39,362 bases of DNA from Streptomyces sp. NRRL F-5727 (lineage in GTDB: Bacteria; Actinomycetota; Actinomycetes; Streptomycetales; Streptomycetaceae): positions 1 to 39,362 of the forward strand of contig NZ_JOGX01000060.1 of the NCBI RefSeq assembly GCF_000719555.1. The letters are read 5' to 3'. The notes under the pieces are model-generated. The model was given only the letters and a program-made list of their open reading frames with translations. It was not told the origin of the DNA and searched no databases. The position numbers were made by a program, and so were the translations under genes. Shown one piece after another: positions 7,968-17,423 of the stretch (positions are counted from its first letter, which is position 1; each line of letters begins with the position of its first letter).

Positions 7968-8447
7968 ATGCAGATGAGCGAGGGCGTCGAGTGGGCGCTC
8001 CACAGCTGCCTCAACCTGACGTGGGTGGAGGACGGGACGGCGGTCAAGGCGACCCAGCTGGCGGCCTTCTACGAGCTGCCCGCGGCCTATCTCAACAAGC
8101 AGCTCCAGGCCCTGGTCCGGGCCGGCATCCTCAGCTCCTGCACCGGCCCGCGCGGCGGCTTCCGGCTGGCCCGCGACCCGGGCGAGATCACGGTGCTCGA
8201 CGTGGTGACCGCGATCGAGGGGACCGAGGACGCCTTCCGCTGCCAGGAGATCCTCCGGCAGGGACCGGGCGGCCGCGCGGACGTCGACTACCGCAGGACC
8301 TGCGCCGTCTCGGGGGCCATGCGCCGGGGCGAGCTGGCCTGGCGCCGGGAACTCGCCGCGCAGACGCTCGCCGACCTCAAGGCGGAGGTCGAGGGCCGGC
8401 GGCCCCGCACCCCGGAGACCACCCGCCGGCGGCTCGCGAGCCTCTGA
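7968..8447 (+). CDS. Rrf2 family [2Fe-2S] redox-sensing regulator, RsrR-like
   Basis: This is a 159-residue Rrf2 protein with a winged helix-turn-helix over residues 1-80 (VKATQLAAFYELPAAYLNKQL, wing TGPRGGFRLAR). It lacks the three-Cys cluster (C-x5-C-x6/7-C) of IscR or NsrR. Counting from ATG 7968, it has Glu8 and His12 in GVEWALH and only two cysteines in the C-terminal half, Cys92 and Cys112, 20 apart. Streptomyces venezuelae RsrR binds a [2Fe-2S] cluster with Glu8, His12, Cys90 and Cys110, also 20 apart, so the same ligand set appears conserved. RsrR uses cluster redox state to control DNA binding. Here it lies convergent to a flavohaemoprotein gene, a plausible target. It is probably leaderless (TAGTAT 7 nt upstream). 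A generic Rrf2 role is the fallback. Confidence 0.88.
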   Translation: MQMSEGVEWALHSCLNLTWVEDGTAVKATQLAAFYELPAAYLNKQLQALVRAGILSSCTGPRGGFRLARDPGEITVLDVVTAIEGTEDAFRCQEILRQGPGGRADVDYRRTCAVSGAMRRGELAWRRELAAQTLADLKAEVEGRRPRTPETTRRRLASL

Positions 8448-8471
8448 CCGGCGCCGACCTTTCGGATCCGC

Positions 8472-9677
8472 CTAGCGCGGGGCGCGGGCCGCCGGGTCGT
8501 GCCAGCGCACCGCGGGCGGCTGGAGCAGCCACTCGGCGCGGGAGGACGGGCGGGCGGTGAACCGGCCGACCGGCGGAAGGACGTCGTACCGGGTGCGCGC
8601 CGGGTCGGCGCCCAGCTCCTCCAGGACCTCGGCGACCTCGGTGACGAATCCGGGCGGGCCCGCCAGGTAGACGTCGTGGTCCGGCCAGCGCCCGCAGGCC
8701 CGCAGCGCGGTCAGCAGGCGCTCGGTCGCCTGGTCGCGGGGGTGGCGGGGGGCCGAGGTGATGTACGTGACGCTCAGGCCGGGCAGCCGGGCCGCCAGCC
8801 GGTCCAGGTCCTCCCGCCCGTACAGGTACTCGCGGGAGCGGGCCACCATGAAGATCCGGCCCTCGGCCGCCGGGTCCGCCCCGGCCGCCTCCTCCAGGAG
8901 GGCCTTCACCGTAGCCCAGCCCGTACCGGCGCACAGATAGGTGCGCAGCTCGCCGGGGGCCGTGCGGTGGACCGTCGCGCCGCCGGCCGCGCTCAGCCGC
9001 AGCGTCTCGCCCGGGCGGACGTCGTCCACCAGGGCCGTGCTCATCGCCCCGCCCCGGATCCGGCTCACGTGCAGGTCGAGCGTGCCGTCCGGGCGGGGGG
9101 CGTTGCCGAGCGAGTAGGTGCGCCACACGCGGGGGACCCGGAGCGAGCTGACGCCGGCGTACTGGCCGGGGAGATGGGGGAACGGCCTGCGGGGGCGGAG
9201 GGTCAGCACGGCCAGGTCGTCGCCGTGCCGCTCGTGGCCGACGACGTCCGCGTCCCACCAGGCGGGCTCCCCGGCCCCGGCGGACTCCTCCGCGCCCCGC
9301 AGCATCATCTCGGCGACCCGCCCGTACGCCTCCGACCACGCCTTCTCCGCCTCGATCGTCCACGCGGAGCCGGCGGTGTGCGCGAAGGCGGCGAGCAGGC
9401 TCTCGCCGACCGCCGCGTAGAGGGCGGGGGTGGCGAGGAACTTGCGGTGGTCGCGGCCGAGCCGCCCCAGGTAGTCGGGGAGCCCGGGCTCGTCCAGGTC
9501 GGTCACCACGTGGGTGAGCGCGGCGAACAGCCGGTCGCGCTGCGGGGCCATGTCCTCGGGGAAGAGCTCCCGCACGCCGGGGTTGCGCCAGAAGAGGTGC
9601 GAGTAGAAGTACGTGACGGCGTGTTCGGCCCGTCTCTCGACGACCGCGAACGTGCTTCTGAGCAAGGGGAGGTCCAC
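8472..9677 (-). CDS. Flavohaemoprotein: globin plus FAD/NAD(P)H reductase (putative nitric oxide dioxygenase)
   Basis: The protein has about 401 residues. The N-terminal globin domain carries FYSHLF (B10 Tyr25), Gln46 in APQRDRLF (E7 region) and the proximal His77 in GRDHRKF, with numbering from GTG 9677. The C-terminal reductase has the FAD motif RTYSLGN and the nucleotide-binding GTGWATVKALLEE. Flavohaemoglobins turn NO and O2 into nitrate with NAD(P)H. The C-terminal tail is longer than in E. coli Hmp and lacks the usual terminal ECFGP-type end, so the activity could differ. GTG 9677 is chosen because TACATT lies 6 nt before it, a leaderless layout. GTG 9695 would add six residues. It is convergent with the RsrR-like gene and divergent from the P450. 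Confidence 0.88.
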   Translation of the reverse strand: MDLPLLRSTFAVVERRAEHAVTYFYSHLFWRNPGVRELFPEDMAPQRDRLFAALTHVVTDLDEPGLPDYLGRLGRDHRKFLATPALYAAVGESLLAAFAHTAGSAWTIEAEKAWSEAYGRVAEMMLRGAEESAGAGEPAWWDADVVGHERHGDDLAVLTLRPRRPFPHLPGQYAGVSSLRVPRVWRTYSLGNAPRPDGTLDLHVSRIRGGAMSTALVDDVRPGETLRLSAAGGATVHRTAPGELRTYLCAGTGWATVKALLEEAAGADPAAEGRIFMVARSREYLYGREDLDRLAARLPGLSVTYITSAPRHPRDQATERLLTALRACGRWPDHDVYLAGPPGFVTEVAEVLEELGADPARTRYDVLPPVGRFTARPSSRAEWLLQPPAVRWHDPAARAPR

Positions 9678-9707
9678 GCGGGAAATGTAGGGCACGGGCC
9701 GTCACGG

Positions 9708-9731
9708 CGTGATCACCGGGCGGTGATCACG
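9708..9731. promoter_or_regulatory. Perfect 24-bp palindrome, candidate operator between the flavohaemoprotein and P450 genes
   Basis: The arms CGTGATCACC (9708-9717) and GGTGATCACG (9722-9731) are exact reverse complements around a GGGC spacer. Each arm also contains the self-palindromic GTGATCAC. The element sits in the divergent intergenic region, 31 bp from the flavohaemoprotein start and 48 bp from the P450 start, so one dimer or tetramer could control both genes. The regulator is unknown; the RsrR-like protein 1.3 kb away is one candidate. Confidence 0.55.
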
Positions 9732-9766
9732 TCAGGTCGGCCGCGGGGGCGCGGGGGCCCGGACGG

Positions 9767-9772
9767 TACGGT
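9767..9772 (+). promoter_or_regulatory. -10 box of a leaderless promoter for the P450 gene
   Basis: TACGGT ends 6 nt before the GTG at 9779. The gap (cggggc) has no Shine-Dalgarno sequence. The -35 region is G-rich and unrecognisable. Confidence 0.5.
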
Positions 9773-9778
9773 CGGGGC

Positions 9779-11110
9779 GTGAGTGAAGGACCCGCCCCGA
9801 CGCCCGGTACGCCCGGAAAGCCCCGTACGAGCCCCGCCCGGGCCGCCGCCTCCTGCCCGGTCTCCGGAGCCGGTGACGGGCCGGTGCCGGCGCTCTTCAG
9901 CTGGGAGTTCGCGAGCGATCCCTACCCGGCGTACGCCTGGCTGCGGGAGCACGCGCCGGTGCACCGGACCACCCTGCCCAGCGGCGTCGAGGCATGGCTC
10001 GTCACCCGGTACGCGGACGCCCGGCAGGCCCTCGCCGACCAGCGGCTCTCCAAGAACCCGGTGCACCACGCCGAACCGGGCAAGACCGGCATCCCGGGCG
10101 AGCGCAGCGCCGGTCTGATGACCCACCTCCTCAACATCGACCCGCCGGACCACACCCGGCTGCGGCGGCTCGTGTCGAAGGCGTTCACCCCGCGCCGGGT
10201 CGCCGCCTTCGCGCCACGCGTGCAGGAGCTGACGGACCGGCTGATCGACGGCTTCGCCGAGCGGGGCAGCGCCGACCTCATCCACGAGTTCGCCTTCCCG
10301 CTGCCGATCTACGCCATCTGCGACATGCTCGGCGTGCCCGCCGAGGACCAGGACGACTTCCGCGACTGGGCCGGGATGATGATCCGGCACGGCGGGGGAC
10401 CGCGGGGCGGGGTCGCGCGGTCGGTGAAGAAGATCCGCGGGTACCTCGCCGAACTCATCCACCGCAAGCGGGAGGATCTCGGGGACGACCTCATCTCCGG
10501 GCTGATCCGCGCCTCCGACCACGGCGACCACCTCACCGAGGCCGAGGCCGTCGCCATGTGCTTCGTGCTCCTCTTCGCCGGCTTCGAGACGACCATCAAC
10601 CTGATCGGCAACGGCACCTACGCCCTGCTGCGCAACCCGGAGCAGCGGGCCCTCCTCCAGTCCTCGCTCGCCGCCGGGGAGACCGGACTCCTGGAGACCG
10701 GGATCGAGGAACTGCTGCGGTACGACGGGCCGGTCGAGCTGGCGACCTGGCGGTACGCGACCACCGGCCTCACCATCGGCGGGCAGCCGATCCCGGCCGG
10801 GGACCCGGTCCTCGTCGTCCTCGCGGCGGCCGACCGCGACCCGGACCGCTTCGGCGCGCCGGACACCCTCGACCTCGCCCGCCGGGACAACCAGCACCTC
10901 GGGTACGGGCACGGCATCCACTACTGCCTGGGCGCGCCGCTCGCCCGGCTGGAGGGCCAGACGGCGCTCGCCACCCTGCTGACCCGCCTGCCGGACCTGC
11001 GACTTGGCGCCGATCCGGACGAACTGCGGTGGCGCGGCGGGCTCATCATGCGGGGATTGCGCACGCTTCCGGTGGAGTTCACCCCTTCCGCACCCCGCCA
11101 CGGCAGGTGA
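9779..11110 (+). CDS. Cytochrome P450 (CYP107-like)
   Basis: This 443-residue soluble bacterial P450 has the I-helix motif FAGFETT (AGxET, oxygen activation) and the K-helix EELLR followed by RYATTGLTIGG. The haem-binding loop is GYGHGIHYCLG with the axial thiolate Cys383. The early C-helix motif DPPDHTRLRRLVSKAFTPR is also present. Residues 1-35 form an extra Pro/Thr-rich N-terminus before the core. The profile fits the CYP107 family, which is widespread in Streptomyces and oxidises macrolide-like or unknown small molecules; S. coelicolor has a CYP107 at the equivalent place upstream of its rpf/eno block. No ferredoxin gene is adjacent. The divergent flavohaemoprotein is not an obvious redox partner. 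The start is a likely leaderless GTG. Confidence 0.93.
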   Translation: MSEGPAPTPGTPGKPRTSPARAAASCPVSGAGDGPVPALFSWEFASDPYPAYAWLREHAPVHRTTLPSGVEAWLVTRYADARQALADQRLSKNPVHHAEPGKTGIPGERSAGLMTHLLNIDPPDHTRLRRLVSKAFTPRRVAAFAPRVQELTDRLIDGFAERGSADLIHEFAFPLPIYAICDMLGVPAEDQDDFRDWAGMMIRHGGGPRGGVARSVKKIRGYLAELIHRKREDLGDDLISGLIRASDHGDHLTEAEAVAMCFVLLFAGFETTINLIGNGTYALLRNPEQRALLQSSLAAGETGLLETGIEELLRYDGPVELATWRYATTGLTIGGQPIPAGDPVLVVLAAADRDPDRFGAPDTLDLARRDNQHLGYGHGIHYCLGAPLARLEGQTALATLLTRLPDLRLGADPDELRWRGGLIMRGLRTLPVEFTPSAPRHGR

Positions 11111-11130
11111 CGACGTGTCAGAAATGTGAT

Positions 11131-11148
11131 CTTCGCGTGATCGCGAAG
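11131..11148. other. Small inverted repeat after the P450 gene, terminator or operator
   Basis: CTTCGCG (11131-11137) and CGCGAAG (11142-11148) flank TGAT. It lies 20 bp past the P450 stop and 9 bp before the -35 of the first rpf gene, without a T-run. It could be a weak terminator or a regulatory site. Confidence 0.35.
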
Positions 11149-11156
11149 CCATCGAC

Positions 11157-11186
11157 TTGTGACGGACGTTCGAATGCGGCTACGTT
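11157..11186 (+). promoter_or_regulatory. Promoter of the first Rpf-domain gene
   Basis: TTGTGA (11157-11162) and TACGTT (11181-11186) are separated by 18 bp. This is a good sigma-70-like promoter whose start point would lie near 11193, giving a leader of about 77 nt. The layout mirrors the rpfA promoter downstream. Confidence 0.55.
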
Positions 11187-11269
11187 CGCGCCAACGTTCG
11201 GCCCGATCCCGGCCGTCCCAGGCGTACCTGCCGCACCGCCGTACCCGCCGTCACGCGAAAGGCCCCGAC

Positions 11270-12391
11270 ATGCTTTCCGGAAACGGACGACACCGTCGAC
11301 CCCGCCAGGCTCCCGCTCTCGTCGTCACCGCGGGAGTGACCGGATCCGCCCTGGCGCTGCCGCTGCTCGCCACCGGCTCCGCCTCCGCCGCCGACGCGGC
11401 CACCTGGGACCGGGTCGCCGCCTGTGAGTCCGGGGGCCAGTGGAGCGCCAACTTCGGCAACGGCGCCTACGGCGGCCTCCAGATGACGCAGGAGGCGTGG
11501 GAGCGGCACGGCGGACTCGCGTACGCCCCCAGCCCCGACCTCGCCAGCCGGGCCCAGCAGATCACCGTCGCCGAGAAGGCGCTCGCCTCCGGCAGCACCG
11601 ACTGGGCCACCTGCGCCCCCATCGCCGGCCTGGAGAACGACGGCAAGGCGACCGGCGTCCACCCGGGCCCCGTGGTCCAGGAGGAAGAGGAGGGCGGCGT
11701 GGCGCCCGAGTCGAACTGGACCGGCGGCACGTCCACGGGGACCGTCGCCGACGCCCGGCCGGAGGCGGAGGAGACCGCCGGGACGACCGCGCCGGCCACC
11801 GAGCGGCCCGAGAAGGCGGAGAAGACGGCCGAGGGGACCGCGGGGACCACCACGGCCCCGGCCGCGCCCGGCACGCCGTCGAAGCCCGTCACCACCCCCG
11901 CCGCGCCCACCACCCCCGCGGGCACGGTCACGCCGCCTCCGGCGACCACCGCGCCGGGCACCCCGGACGCCTCCACGGGCACCCCGGAGGCCCCGGTCAC
12001 GACCCCGGGCGACACGCAGGCCCCCGTGGCGCCCACCACCCCGGTGGCCCCCGGCGCCGACGGGTCTGACGTGGTGTCGGCCACACCCGGGACGGGCAAG
12101 CACCGGGGCGAGGCGGCGCCGGAGGAAACCGACAAGACGGACACCTCTGTGGAATCCGGTCGACATGCCGCAGCGGCGGACAAGGTAACCTCAAACCCCG
12201 TCAACTCTGACGCAAGTGACGACTACACCGTGCGGCCGGGTGACAGCCTGTCGGAGATCGCTCAGGCGAACGACCTCCCCGGCGGCTGGGACGCCCTCTA
12301 CGACGCCAACCGCCAGACGGTCGGCACCGATCCGGATCTCATCCTCCCTGGTCAGAGCCTTGAGCTGACGGTTCCTTCAGCGGAGAAGTGA
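11270..12391 (+). CDS. Resuscitation-promoting-factor-like muralytic enzyme with C-terminal LysM
   Basis: This secreted protein has 373 residues. The signal peptide, about 1-41, ends ATGSASAAD. The Rpf (lysozyme-like transglycosylase) domain spans about 43-122 and starts TWDRVAACESGGQW, with catalytic Glu53 next to Cys52; Cys115 in DWATCAP is the expected disulfide partner. A long Thr/Pro/Ala/Glu-rich linker (about 125-320) follows, including an acidic EEEEGG patch. The protein closes with a LysM domain, DDYTVRPGDSLSEIAQAN to PGQSLELTV. Rpf enzymes cut peptidoglycan glycan strands and promote spore germination or growth resumption; LysM binds the wall. It lies tandem to and upstream of rpfA. 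The ATG at 11270 is preferred over a frame open from 11159 because the signal peptide begins here. No c-di-AMP riboswitch precedes this copy. Confidence 0.9.
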   Translation: MLSGNGRHRRPRQAPALVVTAGVTGSALALPLLATGSASAADAATWDRVAACESGGQWSANFGNGAYGGLQMTQEAWERHGGLAYAPSPDLASRAQQITVAEKALASGSTDWATCAPIAGLENDGKATGVHPGPVVQEEEEGGVAPESNWTGGTSTGTVADARPEAEETAGTTAPATERPEKAEKTAEGTAGTTTAPAAPGTPSKPVTTPAAPTTPAGTVTPPPATTAPGTPDASTGTPEAPVTTPGDTQAPVAPTTPVAPGADGSDVVSATPGTGKHRGEAAPEETDKTDTSVESGRHAAAADKVTSNPVNSDASDDYTVRPGDSLSEIAQANDLPGGWDALYDANRQTVGTDPDLILPGQSLELTVPSAEK

Positions 12392-12478
12392 GGCCGTTTC
12401 AGGGCTGTATGTCCGATTTTGGGAAAGTGAGACATGGGTCTCTTCGTCCCAACTGGCGTGTCACGTCCGCAAACTTTG

Positions 12479-12520
12479 CTTCCGTCAGCTCTCACCTGCG
12501 CAAACGGGGTCTGACGGAAG
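12479..12520. other. Inverted repeat between the two rpf genes
   Basis: CTTCCGTCAG (12479-12488) and CTGACGGAAG (12511-12520) are perfect 10-bp arms around 22 bp. With a one-base bulge the pairing extends to TTTGC/GGCAA. No T-run follows. It may end the upstream transcript or serve as an operator; it lies 35 bp before the rpfA -35 box. Confidence 0.45.
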
Positions 12521-12554
12521 GCAAGTAAGGGCGATTTGTCCGTCGTAAGGCCCT

Positions 12555-12590
12555 TTGAACTTCGAGCACCTGTGTGTCTACGGTCGACAC
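12555..12590 (+). promoter_or_regulatory. rpfA promoter with an overlapping inverted repeat
   Basis: TTGAAC (12555-12560) and TACGGT (12579-12584) are separated by 18 bp. GTGTC (12574-12578) and GACAC (12586-12590) form an inverted repeat that brackets the -10 box, an attractive repressor position. Predicted transcription starts around 12591, about 25 nt before the riboswitch. Confidence 0.55.
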
Positions 12591-12614
12591 CGCTCGCCAC
12601 CGCGGGCCCCGTCG

Positions 12615-12823
12615 ACCGAAACGCCGAGTCCTGCCGTCGGCCGCCGGGAACTGTCGTCGCGAAAGCGCCGCAGGCAGGAGTGGGGGACCCAAGGTTTGCG
12701 CCGGTCCCGGCCGTTGAGACTGACGGCCGAACGGACCGGCTAGGGGTGAAGCCGCGTGCAAGGACACGCGGCCGGGCGAACTCTTCAAGCCCGAACCCGA
12801 CAGCTCACCTCACAGGCGTCGGT
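12615..12823 (+). ncRNA. c-di-AMP riboswitch (ydaO/yuaA type) in the rpfA leader
   Basis: Conserved ydaO-class elements are visible in order: GCCGAGTCCTGCCG (from about 12623), GCAGGAGTGGGGGACCCA (from about 12674), GGGGTGAAGCCGC (from about 12743), CCGGGCGAACTCTTCAAGCC, and CCGAACCCGACAGCTCACCT. P1 closes between ACGCC (12621-12625) and GGCGT (12815-12819). ydaO riboswitches bind cyclic di-AMP and turn genes off when it is high; in Streptomyces they precede rpf genes, linking wall cleavage to c-di-AMP. The Shine-Dalgarno sequence (GAGG, near 12827-12830) lies just after P1. I see no separate terminator hairpin between aptamer and gene, so the switching mechanism is not obvious. Confidence 0.93.
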
Positions 12824-12825
12824 GA

Positions 12826-13572
<747 letters not shown>

Positions 13573-13583
13573 GGCCCGCGGTA

Positions 13584-13607
13584 CCGGTGAGTCCGGCGGC
13601 TCACCGG
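13584..13607 (+). terminator. Hairpin after rpfA
   Basis: CCGGTGAG (13584-13591) and CTCACCGG (13600-13607) enclose an 8-nt loop. It starts 12 bp after the stop codon. No strong T-run follows, which is common for streptomycete terminators. Confidence 0.6.
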
Positions 13608-13697
13608 CACCCGACGACCCTCCCGCGGTGACCACCCCGGTCCCGAGCCCCTTCCCCCGTGGCTCCGGACCGGGGTTCCGGCGTTACCGTCCAGTAG

Positions 13698-15146
<1,449 letters not shown>

Positions 15147-15173
15147 GACCCGGCCCGTAGGGCAGCTTCCGTA

Positions 15174-15210
15174 CGTCCCCGCACCCGGTCCCGTACCGTG
15201 TGCGGGGACG
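15174..15210 (+). terminator. Hairpin after eno
   Basis: CGTCCCCGCAC (15174-15184) and GTGCGGGGACG (15200-15210) are perfect 11-bp arms with a 15-nt loop. It begins 28 bp after the eno stop and ends 29 bp before the FtsB-like start, so it is a terminator or partial attenuator within the gene string. Confidence 0.65.
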
Positions 15211-15238
15211 CACGTGTGATCAGGGGAGGCGACACGAC

Positions 15239-15709
15239 ATGGCCGTGAAGGACCGGGACCGGTTCTCGACCGCGACCCGGATCAGGCTGATCGGCGAGCA
15301 GACCGCCGCCCGTGTCTACCGTTCCCAGACCCGGCGCCAGGCCCGGCGCTCCCGGCTCACCGGCCGCGCCGCCTTCCTCGCCCTGGTCGTCTGCTCCCTC
15401 GTCGTCGCCCTCGCCTACCCGATACGGAGCTACGTCTCCCAGCAGGGCGAGATCGCCGACCAGGAGCGCAGGGCCGCCGAGGCCGCCCGGCGGGTCGAGG
15501 AGCTGCGGGACGAGAAGGCCCGCCTCCAGGACCCCGCCTACATCCGCCGCCTCGCCCGTGAACACCTCCACTACGTGCTCCCCGGCGAGACCGGCTTCAC
15601 CGTGAACGACCCCGGGGCGGCCGACCGCCCCCGCGCCGACCAGGGCACGGCCGACCGCCCCTGGTACGACAACCTCTGGGACGGCGTCGACAACGCCGAC
15701 CGCCACTGA
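15239..15709 (+). CDS. FtsB/DivIC family septum formation initiator protein
   Basis: This 156-residue bitopic membrane protein has a basic cytoplasmic N-terminus (about 1-43) and one transmembrane helix (about 44-60, AAFLALVVCSLVVALAY). A coiled coil follows (about 66-96, ADQERRAAEAARRVEEL) and then the FtsB/DivIC signature DPAYIRRLAREHLHYVLPGE. FtsB-like proteins join FtsL and FtsQ in the division complex; the coiled coil mediates that contact. The tail is Asp/Pro-rich (residues 120-156). Start ATG 15239 has GGGGAGG 8 nt upstream. Its place after eno matches the divIC/ftsB position in other actinobacteria. Confidence 0.92.
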   Translation: MAVKDRDRFSTATRIRLIGEQTAARVYRSQTRRQARRSRLTGRAAFLALVVCSLVVALAYPIRSYVSQQGEIADQERRAAEAARRVEELRDEKARLQDPAYIRRLAREHLHYVLPGETGFTVNDPGAADRPRADQGTADRPWYDNLWDGVDNADRH

Positions 15710-15731
15710 CCGACCCGACTCAGGATCCACG

Positions 15732-16271
15732 ATGGAAACGCCCCCTCCGCAGACCGAACGCACCGAGCCCACCGAGGCGGACGTCGCCGCCTTCGAGGCG
15801 CAGCTCGGCCGGCCGCCCCGCGGCCTGCGCGCCATCGCGCACCGCTGCCCCTGCGGCAACCCGGACGTCGTCGAGACCGCGCCCCGGCTGCCCGACGGCA
15901 CCCCCTTCCCGACCACGTACTACCTCACCTGCCCCCGGGCGGCCTCGGCCATCGGCACCCTGGAGGCCAACGGGGTCATGAAGGAGATGCAGGCCCGGCT
16001 CGCCACCGACCCGGAGCTGGCCGCCGCCTACCGCGCCGCGCACGAGGACTACCTCGCCCGCCGCGACGCCATCGAGGTCCTGGAGGGCTTCCCCAGCGCC
16101 GGCGGCATGCCCGACCGCGTGAAGTGCCTGCACGTCCTCGTCGGCCACTCGCTCGTCGCCGGCCCGGGCGTCAACCCGTTCGGCGACGAGGCCCTGGCGA
16201 TGCTCCCCGAGTGGTGGGCCAAGGGCCCCTGCGTGAACCCGTGCGCGGAGAAGGAGGGGGACGCGAAGTGA
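15732..16271 (+). CDS. DUF501 domain protein
   Basis: This 179-residue protein of unknown function is conserved in actinobacteria between ftsB-like and ppx genes. After a 20-residue acidic N-terminus come AQLGRPPRGLRAIAHRCPCGNPDVV, a CxC motif, then TTYYLTCPRAASAIGTLEANG, and a C-terminal half with DRVKCLHVLVGHSLVAGPGVNPFGDEAL and GPCVNPC. The six conserved Cys and His in CPCG, TCP, KCLH, GH and CVNPC suggest a metal site, but no function is established. Its stop overlaps the ppx start by 4 bp (GTGA), indicating translational coupling. Confidence 0.93.
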   Translation: METPPPQTERTEPTEADVAAFEAQLGRPPRGLRAIAHRCPCGNPDVVETAPRLPDGTPFPTTYYLTCPRAASAIGTLEANGVMKEMQARLATDPELAAAYRAAHEDYLARRDAIEVLEGFPSAGGMPDRVKCLHVLVGHSLVAGPGVNPFGDEALAMLPEWWAKGPCVNPCAEKEGDAK

Positions 16272-17182
16272 CCCGGGTCGCCGGAATCGACTGCGGCACC
16301 AACTCCATCCGCCTCCTCGTCGCCGACGTCCACCCGGACACCGGCGAGCTCGTCGAGCTGGACCGGCGGATGACGATCGTCCGGCTCGGCCAGGGCGTCG
16401 ACAAGACCGGCCGGCTCGCCCCCGAGGCGCTGGAGCGGACCTTCGCCGCCTGCCGCGAGTACGCCGCCGTCATCCGGGAGCTCGGTGCCGAGCGGATCCG
16501 CTTCGTCGCCACCTCCGCCTCCCGCGACGCCGAGAATCGGCAGGAGTTCGTCGACGGGGTCGTCGCGATCCTCGGCGTCGAGCCCGAGGTCATCACCGGC
16601 GACCAGGAGGCCGAGTTCTCCTTCACCGGCGCCACCGGCGAGCTGCACGGCGACGACCGGCGCCTCGTCGTCGACATCGGCGGCGGCTCCACCGAGTTCG
16701 TGGTCGGCAACCGGCACGTCGAGGCCGCCCGCTCCGTCGACATCGGCTGCGTCCGCCTCACCGAGCGGCACGTCCGGCACGACCCGCCGACGGCCGAGGA
16801 GGCCGAGGCCATCCGCGCCGACGTCCGCGCCGCCCTCGACCTGGCCGCCGAGACCGTCCCGATCGGGGCCGCCGAGACCCTCGTCGGCCTGGCCGGCTCC
16901 GTCACCACCGTCGCCGCCATCGCCCTCGGGCTGCCGGAGTACGACTCCGAGAAGGTCCACCACTCCCGGATCTCCGCCGCCCAGGTCGCCGAGGTCACCG
17001 CCCGGCTGCTCGCGTCCACCCACGACGAGCGGGCCGCGATCCCCGTCATCCACCCCGGCCGGGTCGACGTCATCGTGGCCGGCGCGCTCGTCCTCCAGGA
17101 GATCGTCGAGCGGGTCGGAGCCGCCGAGGTCGTGGTCAGCGAGCACGACATCCTCGATGGGATCGCCCTATCCGTGGCATAG
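16268..17182 (+). CDS. Ppx/GppA family exopolyphosphatase
   Basis: This 304-residue protein is of the acetate-kinase/actin-like ATPase fold. The phosphate-1 motif is GIDCGTNSIRLLV (6-18), the phosphate-2 motif VVDIGGGSTEFVVG (about 139-152), and later motifs are ATSASRDA and GLAGSVTTVAAI. Such enzymes release Pi from polyphosphate or remove phosphate from pppGpp, tying the gene to stringent or phosphate stress. It is the short, single-module form common in actinobacteria and lacks the C-terminal HD-like domain of E. coli Ppx. Start GTG 16268 overlaps the DUF501 stop. The following 370 bp to ndh are non-coding and hold the hairpin at 17248-17311 and the palindrome at 17407-17423. Confidence 0.93.
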   Translation: MTRVAGIDCGTNSIRLLVADVHPDTGELVELDRRMTIVRLGQGVDKTGRLAPEALERTFAACREYAAVIRELGAERIRFVATSASRDAENRQEFVDGVVAILGVEPEVITGDQEAEFSFTGATGELHGDDRRLVVDIGGGSTEFVVGNRHVEAARSVDIGCVRLTERHVRHDPPTAEEAEAIRADVRAALDLAAETVPIGAAETLVGLAGSVTTVAAIALGLPEYDSEKVHHSRISAAQVAEVTARLLASTHDERAAIPVIHPGRVDVIVAGALVLQEIVERVGAAEVVVSEHDILDGIALSVA

Positions 17183-17247
17183 CGGGCACCTATCGAGGCA
17201 CCCGGCGACACCCCGTCGGGAAAGCTTCGTGAAGTTCTTCACAAGGA

Positions 17248-17311
17248 AAAGGGCCCTGATGGCGCCGGAGGGAGGTCTTAGGGCTTCCCGAGGGGGTCCT
17301 CAGGGCCCTTT
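17248..17311. terminator. Long perfect inverted repeat after ppx
   Basis: AAAGGGCCCTGA (17248-17259) and TCAGGGCCCTTT (17300-17311) are exact 12-bp reverse complements separated by 40 bp. The right arm ends in TTT. It most likely ends the eno-ppx transcripts, although the 40-nt loop is unusually long for an intrinsic terminator. Confidence 0.55.
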
Positions 17312-17406
17312 CGCAGGCGCGGAGGCCACTTCGCTCGAAGTTTCCATCGTGTGAACGCGCCCGCTGGTTCAGCGTTAACGGGAGCTCTCCAGGCCAGTTC
17401 AGTAGG

Positions 17407-17423
17407 GGTGAATAACGTTCACC
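17407..17423. promoter_or_regulatory. Palindrome upstream of ndh, Rex-operator-like
   Basis: GGTGAA (17407-17412) and TTCACC (17418-17423) flank TAACG. The half-sites resemble the TGTGAA/TTCACA arms bound by the NADH sensor Rex, but the spacer is 5 bp instead of the usual 4. A further half-site, TGTGAACGCG, lies at 17350-17359. Rex control of an NADH dehydrogenase would make sense but is inferred. Confidence 0.4.

Noticed and set aside
9708..9731. Crp-type site (GTG-N6-GNCAC) for the 24-bp palindrome
   Set aside because: The spacing of GTG and CAC elements does not fit the Streptomyces Crp consensus as I recall it.
11100..11270. A second c-di-AMP riboswitch before the first rpf gene
   Set aside because: The leader is only about 77 nt and none of the conserved ydaO elements seen before rpfA are present.
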